Shown here in pieces: positions 1 to 8,287 of a stretch of 64,000 bases of DNA. A program made the position numbers and the translations under genes. The stretch spans positions 98,383 through 162,382 of the forward strand of contig NZ_SMGQ01000015.1 of assembly GCF_004339095.1 (NCBI RefSeq), written 5' to 3'. Source of the DNA: Natranaerovirga hydrolytica (GTDB lineage: Bacteria > Bacillota > Clostridia > Lachnospirales > DSM-24629). The notes beneath the pieces are model-generated. The model searched no databases, was not told the origin of the DNA, and saw only the letters and a program-made list of their open reading frames with translations. The number at the start of each line of letters is the position of its first letter. Positions within the stretch are counted from its first letter, which is position 1.

Positions 1-54
1 GGCTCCGAAGATGAAGATATAGACACACAAGAAGAACCAGAAGATGAAGAATAA
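1..54 (+). CDS. C-terminal tail of an acidic protein (partial, 5' end outside window)
   Basis: An open frame enters from the left edge and stops with TAA at 52-54. The 17 visible residues are almost all Glu, Asp, Gln and Ser, an acidic low-complexity tail. In many Firmicutes the gene before glmM encodes the CdaR/YbbR regulator of the diadenylate cyclase CdaA, and such an acidic tail would suit it. That identity is inferred from neighbourhood only; nothing in the visible residues proves it. Confidence 0.5.
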   Translation, partial: GSEDEDIDTQEEPEDEE

Positions 55-151
55 TATGAAAGTGTTAATTTCAAACTTGCTTGCAAGGATTTGAAATTAA
101 TACGTTCAACGAATATTGTGTCTGTTGCGTCAGTAAGAGGCATAAGTTGAG
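55..151 (+). repeat. Dispersed ~100-bp hairpin repeat, copy R1
   Basis: First of four related copies in this window. It begins ATGAAAGT and contains a strong hairpin at 67-98, in which AATTTCAAA and CTTGC pair with GCAAG and TTTGAAATT around a TT loop. It ends with the shared block TAAGAGGCATAAGTTGAG. Copy R2 follows directly in tandem. There is no coding potential. The 55-474 gap before glmM therefore holds R1, R2, a terminator and the glmM promoter. Confidence 0.7.
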
Positions 152-257
152 TTAATATGAAAGTCCTATCTGCAAACTTGCTGGAAAGGATTTGGCAATT
201 ACATTTTCATTGATAACCTGTGTAGATGCTGGGTTTAGAGCCACATAGAATAGGTTA
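152..257 (+). repeat. Dispersed ~100-bp hairpin repeat, copy R2
   Basis: Tandem partner of R1. It shares TTAATATGAAAGTC, AAACTTGC and AAGGATTTGG with the other copies. Its 3' half (TTCATTGATAACCTGTG then GGGTTTAGAG) is closest to copy R3 near 27.5 kb. The ends of that half can pair: TAACCT at 214-219 with AGGTTA at 252-257. The first hairpin is weaker than in R1. A terminator follows 5 bp later, so the repeat could be the 3' region of the upstream transcript. Confidence 0.65.
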
Positions 258-261
258 CTAT

Positions 262-302
262 AAAAAAGACTTATGTCAGGAACGATGGCATAAGTCTTTT
301 TT
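262..302 (+). terminator. Rho-independent terminator before glmM
   Basis: AAAAAAGACTTATG (262-275) pairs with CATAAGTCTTTTTT (289-302) around a 13-base loop and ends in a T-run. It separates the upstream transcription unit from glmM, which has its own promoter. Confidence 0.85.
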
Positions 303-407
303 AGACATGCTCTAATGGGTATAAAATGCATATGTTATTAGTATAGGATATAAATGCCAGTTGTATATACCACTTTGTAAAGTTGTATAGTTTATAATTG
401 GGATTTA

Positions 408-436
408 TTGAAAATGTAAATAGCCGATGATATAAT
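408..436 (+). promoter_or_regulatory. Sigma-A type promoter of glmM-glmS
   Basis: A -35 box TTGAAA (408-413) and a perfect -10 box TATAAT (431-436) are separated by exactly 17 bp, with the glmM ATG 39 bp downstream. Confidence 0.8.
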
Positions 437-474
437 AAATATGCTGTATAAAAAAATAAGAGGACGGTGACACA

Positions 475-1824
475 ATGGGGAGATTATTTGGAACAGATGG
501 TGTGCGTGGTATAGCTAACCAAGATTTGACTATAGAATTAGCATTTAAATTAGGTCAGGCAGGCGCATACGTTTTGACAAAAGAAAATAAACATAAACCA
601 ACAATTATTGTTGGAAGAGATACAAGAATATCTGGAGAAATGTTAACATCCGCTTTAATAGCAGGGATATGTTCAGTAGGTGCTAATGCCATAGCAATAG
701 GTGTTGTACCAACGCCTGCCGTATCGTATTTAACTAAAAAATATAAAGCCGACGCTGGAATTGTTGTTTCAGCTTCACATAATCCAGTTGAATATAATGG
801 CATCAAATTCTTTAATCAAAAAGGATACAAATTATCAGATGCTATAGAAGAAGAAATAGAAAGTATTATTTTAGACAATAAAGAAATGATACAGTTGCCA
901 ACAGGAACGGACATAGGGACTGTAAAATATAAAAAAGAAAGTATAGAAGAATACATTGACTATGTAAAACAAATTGTTGATATAGATTTTAAAGGGTTAA
1001 AAGTAGTTATTGATTGTGCCAATGGTGCATCTTATGCTTCAGCACCTGAGACATTAAGGCAACTAGGAGCAGAAGTATACATAATTCATAATGAACCAGA
1101 TGGTAAAAACATTAATAAAAATTGTGGTTCAACACATATGGATGATTTGAAAAATTATGTCATACAACTCAAAGCGGATATTGGTATAGCATTTGATGGT
1201 GATGCTGACCGATGTCTAGCAGTGGATGAAAAGGGCAATTTGATTGATGGTGATCAAATTATGTCCATTTGCGGTTTGTTTATGAAAGAAAATAACCAAT
1301 TAAAAAAAGATACCATTGTGGCAACGGTAATGAGTAACTTAGGGCTTTCTTTAATGGGAGAAGAGAATGACATTCAAATTAAGCAGACCAAAGTAGGCGA
1401 TCGATACGTATTAGAAGAAATGGTTAAAAACAGTTACAACTTAGGTGGTGAACAATCGGGACACATTATATTCTCGGATTATAACACAACTGGAGATGGG
1501 TTGATAACAGCGGTTCATATTCTAGAGGTGTTAAAAAGAAAAAACAAACCATTATCTGAAATCGCAAAGGTAATGACGGTTCTACCACAAGTGCTCATTA
1601 ATGCAAAGGTAGACAATAGTAAAAAACAAGATTACTTAAAAGATGAAGTCATTAATCAAGCCATTAAAAAAGTGGAAGAAAAATTTGAAGGTCAAGGAAG
1701 AGTCCTTATTAGACCATCTGGAACAGAACCACTGGTAAGGGTAATGATAGAAGGTAAAGATGAAAGTTTATTAAAAACAGAAGCCAATCAATTGGCACAA
1801 CTTATAGAATCAAGATTAAAATAA
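475..1824 (+). CDS. glmM: Phosphoglucosamine mutase
   Basis: Converts glucosamine-6-phosphate to glucosamine-1-phosphate in the cytoplasm, the step before UDP-GlcNAc for peptidoglycan. The 449-residue length is normal for the family. Visible landmarks are the phospho-serine loop SASHNP (Ser101), the Mg-binding loop DGDADR (241-246), the sugar-binding GEQSGH (325-330) and the phosphate-binding RPSGTEP (413-419). The ATG follows an AGAGGACGGTGA ribosome site. glmS begins 32 bp after the stop on the same strand, so the two GlcN-pathway genes probably form one operon from the promoter at 408-436. Confidence 0.97.
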   Translation: MGRLFGTDGVRGIANQDLTIELAFKLGQAGAYVLTKENKHKPTIIVGRDTRISGEMLTSALIAGICSVGANAIAIGVVPTPAVSYLTKKYKADAGIVVSASHNPVEYNGIKFFNQKGYKLSDAIEEEIESIILDNKEMIQLPTGTDIGTVKYKKESIEEYIDYVKQIVDIDFKGLKVVIDCANGASYASAPETLRQLGAEVYIIHNEPDGKNINKNCGSTHMDDLKNYVIQLKADIGIAFDGDADRCLAVDEKGNLIDGDQIMSICGLFMKENNQLKKDTIVATVMSNLGLSLMGEENDIQIKQTKVGDRYVLEEMVKNSYNLGGEQSGHIIFSDYNTTGDGLITAVHILEVLKRKNKPLSEIAKVMTVLPQVLINAKVDNSKKQDYLKDEVINQAIKKVEEKFEGQGRVLIRPSGTEPLVRVMIEGKDESLLKTEANQLAQLIESRLK

Positions 1825-1856
1825 TCGTTAAATAAATATAAATGGAGGCAATAAAT

Positions 1857-3689
1857 ATGTGTGGAATTGTTGGTTATATAGGAAAAAAAGAAGCAACACC
1901 TATACTCATAGAAGGTTTAAGTAAATTAGAATACAGAGGATATGACTCAGCAGGGGTTTGTGTATATAATCAAGCACTCAACTTAATGAAGGCAAAAGGA
2001 AGATTAGCCATATTAGAAGAAAAAGTTACAAATAATCCATTAAAAGGGTGTGTGGGTATTGGTCATACCAGATGGGCAACCCACGGTGAACCTTCAGATG
2101 AAAATTCACATCCTCATTACAATGAAGATGAAACCATTGCATTGGTGCATAATGGTATAATAGAAAATTATTTAACCATAAAAGAAAAATTAGAAACAAA
2201 AGGGTATACCTTTAAATCAGAAACAGATACAGAAGTGGCAGTTCAACTAATTGATTATTATTACAAAGAAAAAAATGACTTACTAGATGCTGTGATAACA
2301 GCAATAGAAGAAATAGAAGGGTCATATGCTTTTGCAATTCTGTCAGTAGATGAACCGGATAAAGTCATTGCTGTAAGAAAAGACAGTCCATTAATTATTG
2401 GGCTGGGAGATGGTGAAAATTATATTGCATCAGATATTCCTGCAATCTTAAAACATACTAGAGATATGTATTTATTAGAAGATCAAGAGATTGCCATTGT
2501 AAGAGAAGGGGATATTACCATACTTAATGTAAATAAAGAATCGTTGCAAAGAGATGTATACCATGTGGATTGGGATATTGAAGCAGCAGAAAAAGGTGGA
2601 TTTGACCACTTTATGCTAAAAGAAATTTTTGAACAGCCAAATGTTGTTAAAAATACATTAATGCCTAGATTACCATTAGACCAAGATGAAATTTTATTGG
2701 ATAATATTAAATTAACACAATCAGATATAGAGAAATTTAAGCAAATCTATATTGTAGCATGTGGAACAGCTTCATATACTGGGTTAGTAGGCAAATATCT
2801 AATAGAACGAGTATCAAGAGTACCAGTTATTTCTGAAATTGCATCAGAATTTAGGTACAGAGAGCCTATTTTAGACGAGAATACACTAATGATCGTTGTT
2901 TCTCAATCAGGAGAAACAGCAGATACATTAGCGGCTCTTAGAATGGCAAAAAAAGCAGGTGCACATGTTATTGGTATTGTTAATGCAGTGGGTTCAACAA
3001 TAGCTAGAGAAGCCAATGATGTCTTATATACTTGGGCAGGTCCAGAGATAGCAGTGGCATCTACTAAAGCTTACTCTGCACAATTATGTGCGATGTATTT
3101 AATTTCTATTAAAATTGCTATGGAATTAGGGAAAATTGATACCAATGCATTTAAAGCATTAAGAGAAGAACTGTATGCACTGCCAGATAAAATAGAAAGC
3201 ATATTAAAGCAATCTCACAAGATAAAAGCATTAGCAGATCAGTATAAGTCTTCAAAAAACATCTTTTATATTGGTCGAGGGTTAGACTATGCAGTATCTA
3301 TGGAAGGTGCGTTAAAATTAAAAGAAATAGCGTATTTACATGCTGAGCCCTATGCAGCAGGGGAATTAAAACACGGTCCCATTGCACTTATTGAAGACAG
3401 TTCATTATTAGTTGGTTTAGTAGGGCAAGAAGAATTATTTGATAAAACAGTAAGCAATATAAAAGAAGTAAAAGCAAGAGGTGCAAAAGTTTTAGCCATT
3501 GCACTAGAAGGCAATGAAGCCATTGAAAAAACAGCAGATGAAGTCATTTATGTACCAAGAACCCATTGGTATCTAACATCTATATTATTAAATATACCAC
3601 AACAAATCTTTGCCTATTATATAGCAGTTGGTTTAGGGCATGACGTTGATAAACCAAGAAATTTAGCAAAGTCTGTTACAGTTGAGTAA
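1857..3689 (+). CDS. glmS: Glutamine-fructose-6-phosphate aminotransferase (isomerizing)
   Basis: Makes glucosamine-6-phosphate from fructose-6-phosphate and glutamine, feeding GlmM directly upstream. An in-frame ATG at 1842 lies within the ribosome binding site (AATGGAGG). The start at 1857 is chosen because it places the N-terminal-nucleophile cysteine as residue 2 (MCGIVGYIG), as the class II amidotransferase mechanism requires. An N-terminal glutaminase domain (HTRWATHG, about 72-79) is followed by two SIS sugar-isomerase domains (SQSGETADT near 350) and the conserved C-terminal PRNLAKSVTVE. The length of 610 residues is typical. In many Firmicutes glmS carries a glmS ribozyme in its leader; the 32-bp gap here is far too short to hold one. 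Confidence 0.97.
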   Translation: MCGIVGYIGKKEATPILIEGLSKLEYRGYDSAGVCVYNQALNLMKAKGRLAILEEKVTNNPLKGCVGIGHTRWATHGEPSDENSHPHYNEDETIALVHNGIIENYLTIKEKLETKGYTFKSETDTEVAVQLIDYYYKEKNDLLDAVITAIEEIEGSYAFAILSVDEPDKVIAVRKDSPLIIGLGDGENYIASDIPAILKHTRDMYLLEDQEIAIVREGDITILNVNKESLQRDVYHVDWDIEAAEKGGFDHFMLKEIFEQPNVVKNTLMPRLPLDQDEILLDNIKLTQSDIEKFKQIYIVACGTASYTGLVGKYLIERVSRVPVISEIASEFRYREPILDENTLMIVVSQSGETADTLAALRMAKKAGAHVIGIVNAVGSTIAREANDVLYTWAGPEIAVASTKAYSAQLCAMYLISIKIAMELGKIDTNAFKALREELYALPDKIESILKQSHKIKALADQYKSSKNIFYIGRGLDYAVSMEGALKLKEIAYLHAEPYAAGELKHGPIALIEDSSLLVGLVGQEELFDKTVSNIKEVKARGAKVLAIALEGNEAIEKTADEVIYVPRTHWYLTSILLNIPQQIFAYYIAVGLGHDVDKPRNLAKSVTVE

Positions 3690-3737
3690 GGGGATTTATA
3701 AAGAATTAATTTAATTGCTTACAGAGTAGCATTTACT

Positions 3738-3772
3738 AAAGAGAAAAGAACATAATTGTCTTTTCTCTTTAG
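3738..3772 (+). terminator. Terminator after glmS
   Basis: AAAGAGAAAAGA (3738-3749) pairs perfectly with TCTTTTCTCTTT (3759-3770) around a 9-base loop. The T content is within the stem rather than a long tail. Confidence 0.75.
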
Positions 3773-3901
3773 TTGTACGCTATGACGGTTTACTAGTGGA
3801 TATATAAAGTTTGGTACAATTATTAAAAGATAACATTTCTCTTTTGTTTCGTTACAATAAATGATACAATAAAGTATAAAAACTAAATGGGAGGGACTAG
3901 A

Positions 3902-4648
3902 ATGGAAGCATTGTTATACAGTTTTTTAGCCGGAATATCCACCTCATTAGGTGTAATCATTTTAATTTTATTTGGCAAGCCAAGTGAAAAAGTGCTATCC
4001 GCTTTATTAGGATTTGCCGGAGGCATTATGTTAGCCATTTCTGTATTTGAGCTCATGCCAGAAGCCGTAGAATTTGGTTCTATTACAGCTGCTGTTATTG
4101 GGTTTGTACTCGGTGCCTTAATGATGTATTTATTAGATAAAGTTGTACCTCACTCTCACTTATCTGAACCGGATGATTTGGTTGTAGAAAATGCAGAGAA
4201 CTTTAAAAAGCAAACAAGCCCAATGCTTAGAATGGGTTATTTAATACTTTTTGGTATTGCTTTACATAATTTGCCAGAAGGTTTGGCAATTGGTGCAGGA
4301 TTAGAATCCAGTCCGGAAGTAGGGCTTTTTATAGCAATTGCCATAGCCCTTCATAATATCCCAGAAGGTCTAGCCATGGCAGGACCATTAAAAGCAGGGG
4401 GGTTGGGATCAGGAAAAATATTTTTATTTACCTTAATTGCAGGTTTAATGACACCAGTTGGTGCGGCAATAGGTCTAATATTCTTTAGTATTTCTCCAGT
4501 TTTTGTAGGAGGGTCATTGGCTTTTGCAGCAGGTGCAATGATTTATATTGTTAACGATGAATTAATTCCTCAAGCCAACGCAATGCATAGCCACCTTGCC
4601 AATACAGGAATCATTGTGGGTTTATTATTAGGATTTGTATTTTTATAA
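3902..4648 (+). CDS. ZIP-family divalent metal transporter (GufA/ZIP11-like)
   Basis: Integral membrane protein of 248 residues, predicted to move Zn or a related divalent cation. Two signature metal-site helices are visible, HNLPEGLAIG and HNIPEGLAMA, which are the TM4 and TM5 motifs of ZIP proteins. Hydrophobic segments fill the rest, and a short His-bearing loop (PHSHLSEPDD) precedes TM4. The start at 3902 is preferred over the in-frame ATG at 3887 because GGGAGGG at 3889-3895 is then correctly spaced. No metal-regulator box was recognised upstream. It stands alone between two terminators. The exact metal cannot be read from the sequence. Confidence 0.9.
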   Translation: MEALLYSFLAGISTSLGVIILILFGKPSEKVLSALLGFAGGIMLAISVFELMPEAVEFGSITAAVIGFVLGALMMYLLDKVVPHSHLSEPDDLVVENAENFKKQTSPMLRMGYLILFGIALHNLPEGLAIGAGLESSPEVGLFIAIAIALHNIPEGLAMAGPLKAGGLGSGKIFLFTLIAGLMTPVGAAIGLIFFSISPVFVGGSLAFAAGAMIYIVNDELIPQANAMHSHLANTGIIVGLLLGFVFL

Positions 4649-4664
4649 ATAGAATCAATTTAAG

Positions 4665-4703
4665 AAACATCATTAAAGCATTTGCTTTAATGATGTTTTT
4701 TTG
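4665..4703. terminator. Bidirectional terminator between converging genes
   Basis: AAACATCATTAAAGCA (4665-4680) pairs with TGCTTTAATGATGTTT and runs into a T-tract. The inverted repeat sits between the ZIP gene and the convergent sensor kinase, and it includes the kinase stop codon. Confidence 0.8.
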
Positions 4704-5946
4704 ATGAGAAAATAGGAAAAAGAATGGTAAAAGTAGTTAATTCATTAGGTGTACTTTCTACAGTAATATTACCATTATGTTGTTCAATAATTTTTTTTGC
4801 AATGGATAAACCTAGTCCATAACCGCCACTTTGTGATTTTGTTCGAGATGGATCTACTCTATAAAAACGGTCAAAAATATTATTTAACTGCTCTTTAGGG
4901 ATTCCTTCTCCAGAATTTGAAAAGATTAGTGTAGGCTGCGGTGAATGATGGAGTGTAATAATAATTTTACCATGTTTATTAGTGTATTTAATGGCATTAT
5001 CTATAAAAATCATAGCAGCTTGTTTGATTTGTTCTTTAATGCCATAGAGATAAATGTTTTCTTCTAACTCATAATGGAGCGCGATGTTTTTTTCAAAAAT
5101 AATAGCTTCCATAGCTAATAAAACTTGTTCTAATGTTTCTGTTAAATTAAAAGAAGAAAAAGTAAAATCATTGTTAATAGAATCGATATGACTTAGATAT
5201 AATAAGTCATTGGTTAACGTGGACATTCTTTCAGCCTCAGATTTGATATACTGTAGCCATTTGGCTTGATTTTCTATGGTGTCTTTAGGGTTATCTAAAA
5301 CAACATCCAAGTTTGTACGAATCACAGTTAAAGGTGTTTTTAGCTCATGAGAAGCATCTGAAATAAATAACTTTTGTTTTTCGAAGGCGTCTTTTACAGG
5401 TTTAATGGATTGATTAGCAAAAAAATGACTGATAAAGTATATGATTAATAACATAACCAAAGCCACCACTAAAAACGTATAAACTAAGTTTCGTAATATG
5501 TCATATTGAGATGTGACGTCTAAAAAAATAATTTTTTCATTTTCAAATTGAGATTTAATGGTATAGGCCCAATTATGTCCGTCTAATTTTATGCTTCCAC
5601 TATCAGCGTTATTATTTATGACGATATTTTTTGCGGTTGTTAAAAATATTTCATCTATTTGAAAAGTAGAATACCCTTCAATAATATTATTGTTGGGATC
5701 AAGAGTCAGAGTAAAAAAAACAGAACGTTCTTGCGGCAACTCGTCATTAAGTCTTTCTGGACGCGGTTGAGCTAAAAAGTTATTTGGTGAACGATTAAAA
5801 CCATCTAATCGCTGTAACTCAAAGTCAATATTAGAACGAATTGAGTTATAAGTAATCAAAAAGATAATTAAAAAAGAAAAAATCATAGTCAGTGTTATAA
5901 TAACAATATTTAAGATAAGAAATCTGTTTTTTAGTTTTAGAAACAT
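4687..5946 (-). CDS. Membrane sensor histidine kinase
   Basis: Sensor of a two-component system (419 residues). Two transmembrane helices (about 11-33 and 152-174) flank an extracellular domain of about 115 residues. The cytoplasmic part has a HisKA H-box, DASHELKTPL, with phospho-acceptor His200. A HATPase domain follows with an N-box (IDNAIKYT), a GEGIPKE G1 box and GGYGLGLSI G2 box. The ATG directly follows the regulator stop (TAA then ATG), with the ribosome site inside the regulator gene, so the pair is translationally coupled. The signal is unknown. By position its likely targets are its own operon and the facing VTC/DUF4956 genes. Confidence 0.92.
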   Translation of the reverse strand: MFLKLKNRFLILNIVIITLTMIFSFLIIFLITYNSIRSNIDFELQRLDGFNRSPNNFLAQPRPERLNDELPQERSVFFTLTLDPNNNIIEGYSTFQIDEIFLTTAKNIVINNNADSGSIKLDGHNWAYTIKSQFENEKIIFLDVTSQYDILRNLVYTFLVVALVMLLIIYFISHFFANQSIKPVKDAFEKQKLFISDASHELKTPLTVIRTNLDVVLDNPKDTIENQAKWLQYIKSEAERMSTLTNDLLYLSHIDSINNDFTFSSFNLTETLEQVLLAMEAIIFEKNIALHYELEENIYLYGIKEQIKQAAMIFIDNAIKYTNKHGKIIITLHHSPQPTLIFSNSGEGIPKEQLNNIFDRFYRVDPSRTKSQSGGYGLGLSIAKKIIEQHNGNITVESTPNELTTFTILFPIFSSKKHH

Positions 5947-6621
5947 TTACCGATCCTCCAAAATATAGCCAATACCTCTAACAGTTTTAATTGAAGTAGA
6001 GGCATTTAAATACTTGAGTTTTTTTCTTAAAAAAGAAATATAGACTTCCACGTGATTGTGTTCCACTTCAGAATCATAGCCCCATATTTTTTCTATAATC
6101 AACTCTTTTGAAGATACCATATTTTTTCTTAGCATAAGGAATTCTAAAAGCTCACTTTCCTTTAAGGTTAATTTTACATCTTTATGAGGGGTATATAAAT
6201 TTAAAGTTGAAGTATTTAAAACAATATCGCCGTATTCCAAAGTGTTATCAGTCGTTAGCTCTCCTTTTCGTCTAGATAAGGCTCTTATTCTAGCCAATAA
6301 CTCCTCACTTGCAAAAGGTTTAGTAAGATAATCATCTGCACCTGTATCAAGACCGATTACCTTATCAGACAGTTCACTTTTTGCAGTTAGTAAAATAACA
6401 GGCGTAGTGATTTTATCTAATCTCAATTCTTTTAATAAAGAAAGCCCATCTTTTTTGGGTAACATAATGTCTAAAATAATTATATCATAAATATTACTTA
6501 GTCCACATTCTAATCCACTTTCACCATCAGATACCACATCAACAGAATAATGATATTTCTTTAATATTTGTTGAATGGCTTCTGCCAAATGTTGTTCGTC
6601 TTCTACCAATAAAATTCTCAT
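5947..6621 (-). CDS. OmpR/PhoB-family response regulator
   Basis: A 224-residue DNA-binding response regulator. The N-terminal receiver has the acidic pocket VEDE, the phospho-acceptor Asp51 in LDIMLP and the conserved LLTAK lysine. The C-terminal winged helix ends VRGIGYILED, typical of OmpR/PhoB. AGGAGGG precedes the ATG. The gene leads the regulator-kinase operon. The divergent intergenic region carries TTAAGG-type direct repeats at 11-bp spacing toward each side, which is the expected geometry for a dimer of this family, so autoregulation plus control of the VTC operon is inferred. Confidence 0.93.
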   Translation of the reverse strand: MRILLVEDEQHLAEAIQQILKKYHYSVDVVSDGESGLECGLSNIYDIIILDIMLPKKDGLSLLKELRLDKITTPVILLTAKSELSDKVIGLDTGADDYLTKPFASEELLARIRALSRRKGELTTDNTLEYGDIVLNTSTLNLYTPHKDVKLTLKESELLEFLMLRKNMVSSKELIIEKIWGYDSEVEHNHVEVYISFLRKKLKYLNASTSIKTVRGIGYILEDR

Positions 6622-6646
6622 AAAAAGCCCTCCTATATTTAAAAAA

Positions 6647-6678
6647 ATTATATCATAGAAAACTTAAAAATACCTTAA
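6647..6678 (-). promoter_or_regulatory. Promoter and putative regulator boxes of the two-component operon
   Basis: On the minus strand a TATAAT -10 (6652 to 6647) is preceded by TTAAGG (6678 to 6673) and TTAAGT (6667 to 6662), two direct repeats 11 bp apart. No good -35 hexamer is present, as is usual for activated OmpR-family promoters. The site is inferred from pattern and position. Confidence 0.55.
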
Positions 6679-6716
6679 GGAGATCAGTAAATCAAATGTT
6701 AATTTAAAGTAAAGGG

Positions 6717-6747
6717 TTTAAGGTTCTTTTAAGGATTCTTTTATAAA
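6717..6747 (+). promoter_or_regulatory. Promoter and putative regulator boxes of the VTC/DUF4956 operon
   Basis: TTTAAGG occurs at 6717-6723 and again at 6728-6734, start-to-start 11 bp. A -10-like TATAAA (6742-6747) lies 7 bp further on. The poor -35 and the phased repeats suggest activation by the adjacent response regulator. The -10 lies just before the in-frame ATG at 6748, which argues that translation begins at 6772 instead. Confidence 0.55.
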
Positions 6748-6771
6748 ATGAATTCAAGGAGGTTGATAAAT

Positions 6772-7560
6772 ATGGCAATAGAAGTATTTAATCGATACGA
6801 AAAAAAATTTTTGCTCAATCAAAAAATGTATCAGAACATAGAAGAAAAACTGAAAGAACATATGGATTTAGATGCGTACAATAAAAAGAAGGCATACTAT
6901 ACCATCTGCAATCTATATTATGATACATCAGATTCTTCTATTATAAGGCATTCATTATCAAAGCCAAAGTACAAAGAAAAATTGCGTTTAAGAAGTTATG
7001 ACATACCAAGTCAAGAAGATAAAGTTTTTTTAGAGATTAAGAAAAAATACTATGGTCGTGTGAACAAACGCAGAACTTTAATCAATTTAGGGGATGCATA
7101 TAACTTTATTCATTTAAAAGAGCTGTTTCACATAAAAGACTATATGAATCAACAGGTGCTAAAAGAAATTGAATATATCCTTTGGACAAAAGAACTAGAG
7201 CCAAAAGTATTTATAGCATATGATAGAAAAGCTTATTTTGGTGTAGACAATAAAGACTTAAGAATTACATTTGACAAAAATATAAGAACCAGACGGTATG
7301 ATTTGGCATTAGAAAAAGGTGATTATGGGGAGCCATTATTGGATGATAATACTTGGGTAATGGAAGTGAAGATACAAAACAGCGTCCCAGTATGGTTGAC
7401 AAAAATTTTATCAGAAGAAAAAGTGTTCCGCTCAAGTTTTTCTAAGTACGGGAAGGAATATCAAAATAGGATTAAAAATATGAAAGAATTGAAAGGAGAA
7501 GATGATTTATGTTTGAATCCATCTTTAACACAACAACACAAAATGCTTCAATATCAATAG
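6772..7560 (+). CDS. VTC-domain protein (polyphosphate polymerase-like)
   Basis: A 262-residue protein of the VTC fold, the tunnel domain that in eukaryotic VTC4 makes polyphosphate from ATP. Characteristic basic and acidic strands are visible: FNRYEKKF at the N terminus, KLRLRSY, FLEIKKKY, NKRRT and a late VMEVKIQ. These match the R/K-lined substrate tunnel and the metal-binding Glu of the family. The start at 6772 uses AAGGAGG 9 bp upstream. The 3' end overlaps the DUF4956 gene by 52 bp, implying coupled translation. Whether bacterial members make polyphosphate or another product is not shown by the sequence. Confidence 0.8.
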   Translation: MAIEVFNRYEKKFLLNQKMYQNIEEKLKEHMDLDAYNKKKAYYTICNLYYDTSDSSIIRHSLSKPKYKEKLRLRSYDIPSQEDKVFLEIKKKYYGRVNKRRTLINLGDAYNFIHLKELFHIKDYMNQQVLKEIEYILWTKELEPKVFIAYDRKAYFGVDNKDLRITFDKNIRTRRYDLALEKGDYGEPLLDDNTWVMEVKIQNSVPVWLTKILSEEKVFRSSFSKYGKEYQNRIKNMKELKGEDDLCLNPSLTQQHKMLQYQ

Positions 7561-8195
7561 AGATAGCACTATTAACTTTAGTAATATCCTTTGTATTAGG
7601 AATAATCATTAGCATAATCTATATGAAAACATGCGAAAAAGGCAGTTATTCTAAAAATTTTGCCATCACTTTAATCATTGTACCAACGGTTATGGCAATC
7701 ATAATCTTTTTAATAGGAACCAATATTGCTACAGCATTTAGTTTAGCAGGCGTATTTTCTATGATTCGTTTTAGAAGTGCACCAGGTGACCCTAAAGATA
7801 TTGCGTATGTATTATTTACAATGGCAGCAGGCCTTGCTTGTGGATTAGGTGTTTTTAGTTATGCCATAATGTTTACGCTGCTATTATGTTTATTTATGTT
7901 ACTGTTAGATAAAATGCATTTTGGCAATAAAAATATGTCTAATAAGTTATTAAAAATTACCATTCCAGAGGATATGGATTATGAAGGTAGATTTGATGAA
8001 ATTTTACAGCAGTATACTTCTGAATACGAATTAAGAAAAATTAGAACAATGGATTTAGGTACACTGTATGAACTGATATATGACATTACCATAGAAGGTA
8101 ATATAAATCAGAAAGAATTTATTGATGCATTACGTTGTAGAAATGGTAATTTGAACATTGCTCTGTCTATGGGTGTAAGGTTTGTAGAGTATTAA
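7509..8195 (+). CDS. DUF4956 integral membrane protein
   Basis: A 228-residue protein with about four hydrophobic segments in the first 140 residues, including the conserved FSMIRFRSAPGDPKDIAYV stretch, and a soluble C-terminal domain of about 90 residues (KITIPEDMDYEG onward). These are hallmarks of DUF4956, a family typically encoded next to VTC-domain proteins. GAAAGGAG lies before its ATG inside the VTC gene. It is inferred to act with the VTC protein as a membrane partner, possibly an exporter or anchor. No biochemical function is established from sequence. Confidence 0.8.
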   Translation: MFESIFNTTTQNASISIEIALLTLVISFVLGIIISIIYMKTCEKGSYSKNFAITLIIVPTVMAIIIFLIGTNIATAFSLAGVFSMIRFRSAPGDPKDIAYVLFTMAAGLACGLGVFSYAIMFTLLLCLFMLLLDKMHFGNKNMSNKLLKITIPEDMDYEGRFDEILQQYTSEYELRKIRTMDLGTLYELIYDITIEGNINQKEFIDALRCRNGNLNIALSMGVRFVEY

Positions 8196-8287
8196 GAAAA
8201 CTATCTACATAGACCTAGAGAACCTAATGAATACTTTTATAAATCATTAGATAAAATAATCAATAAATAAAAAAGGGGTGCAAATCT

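Noticed and set aside
1825..1856. glmS ribozyme
   Set aside because: Only 32 bp separate glmM and glmS, too short for the ribozyme, and no cleavage-core sequence is seen.
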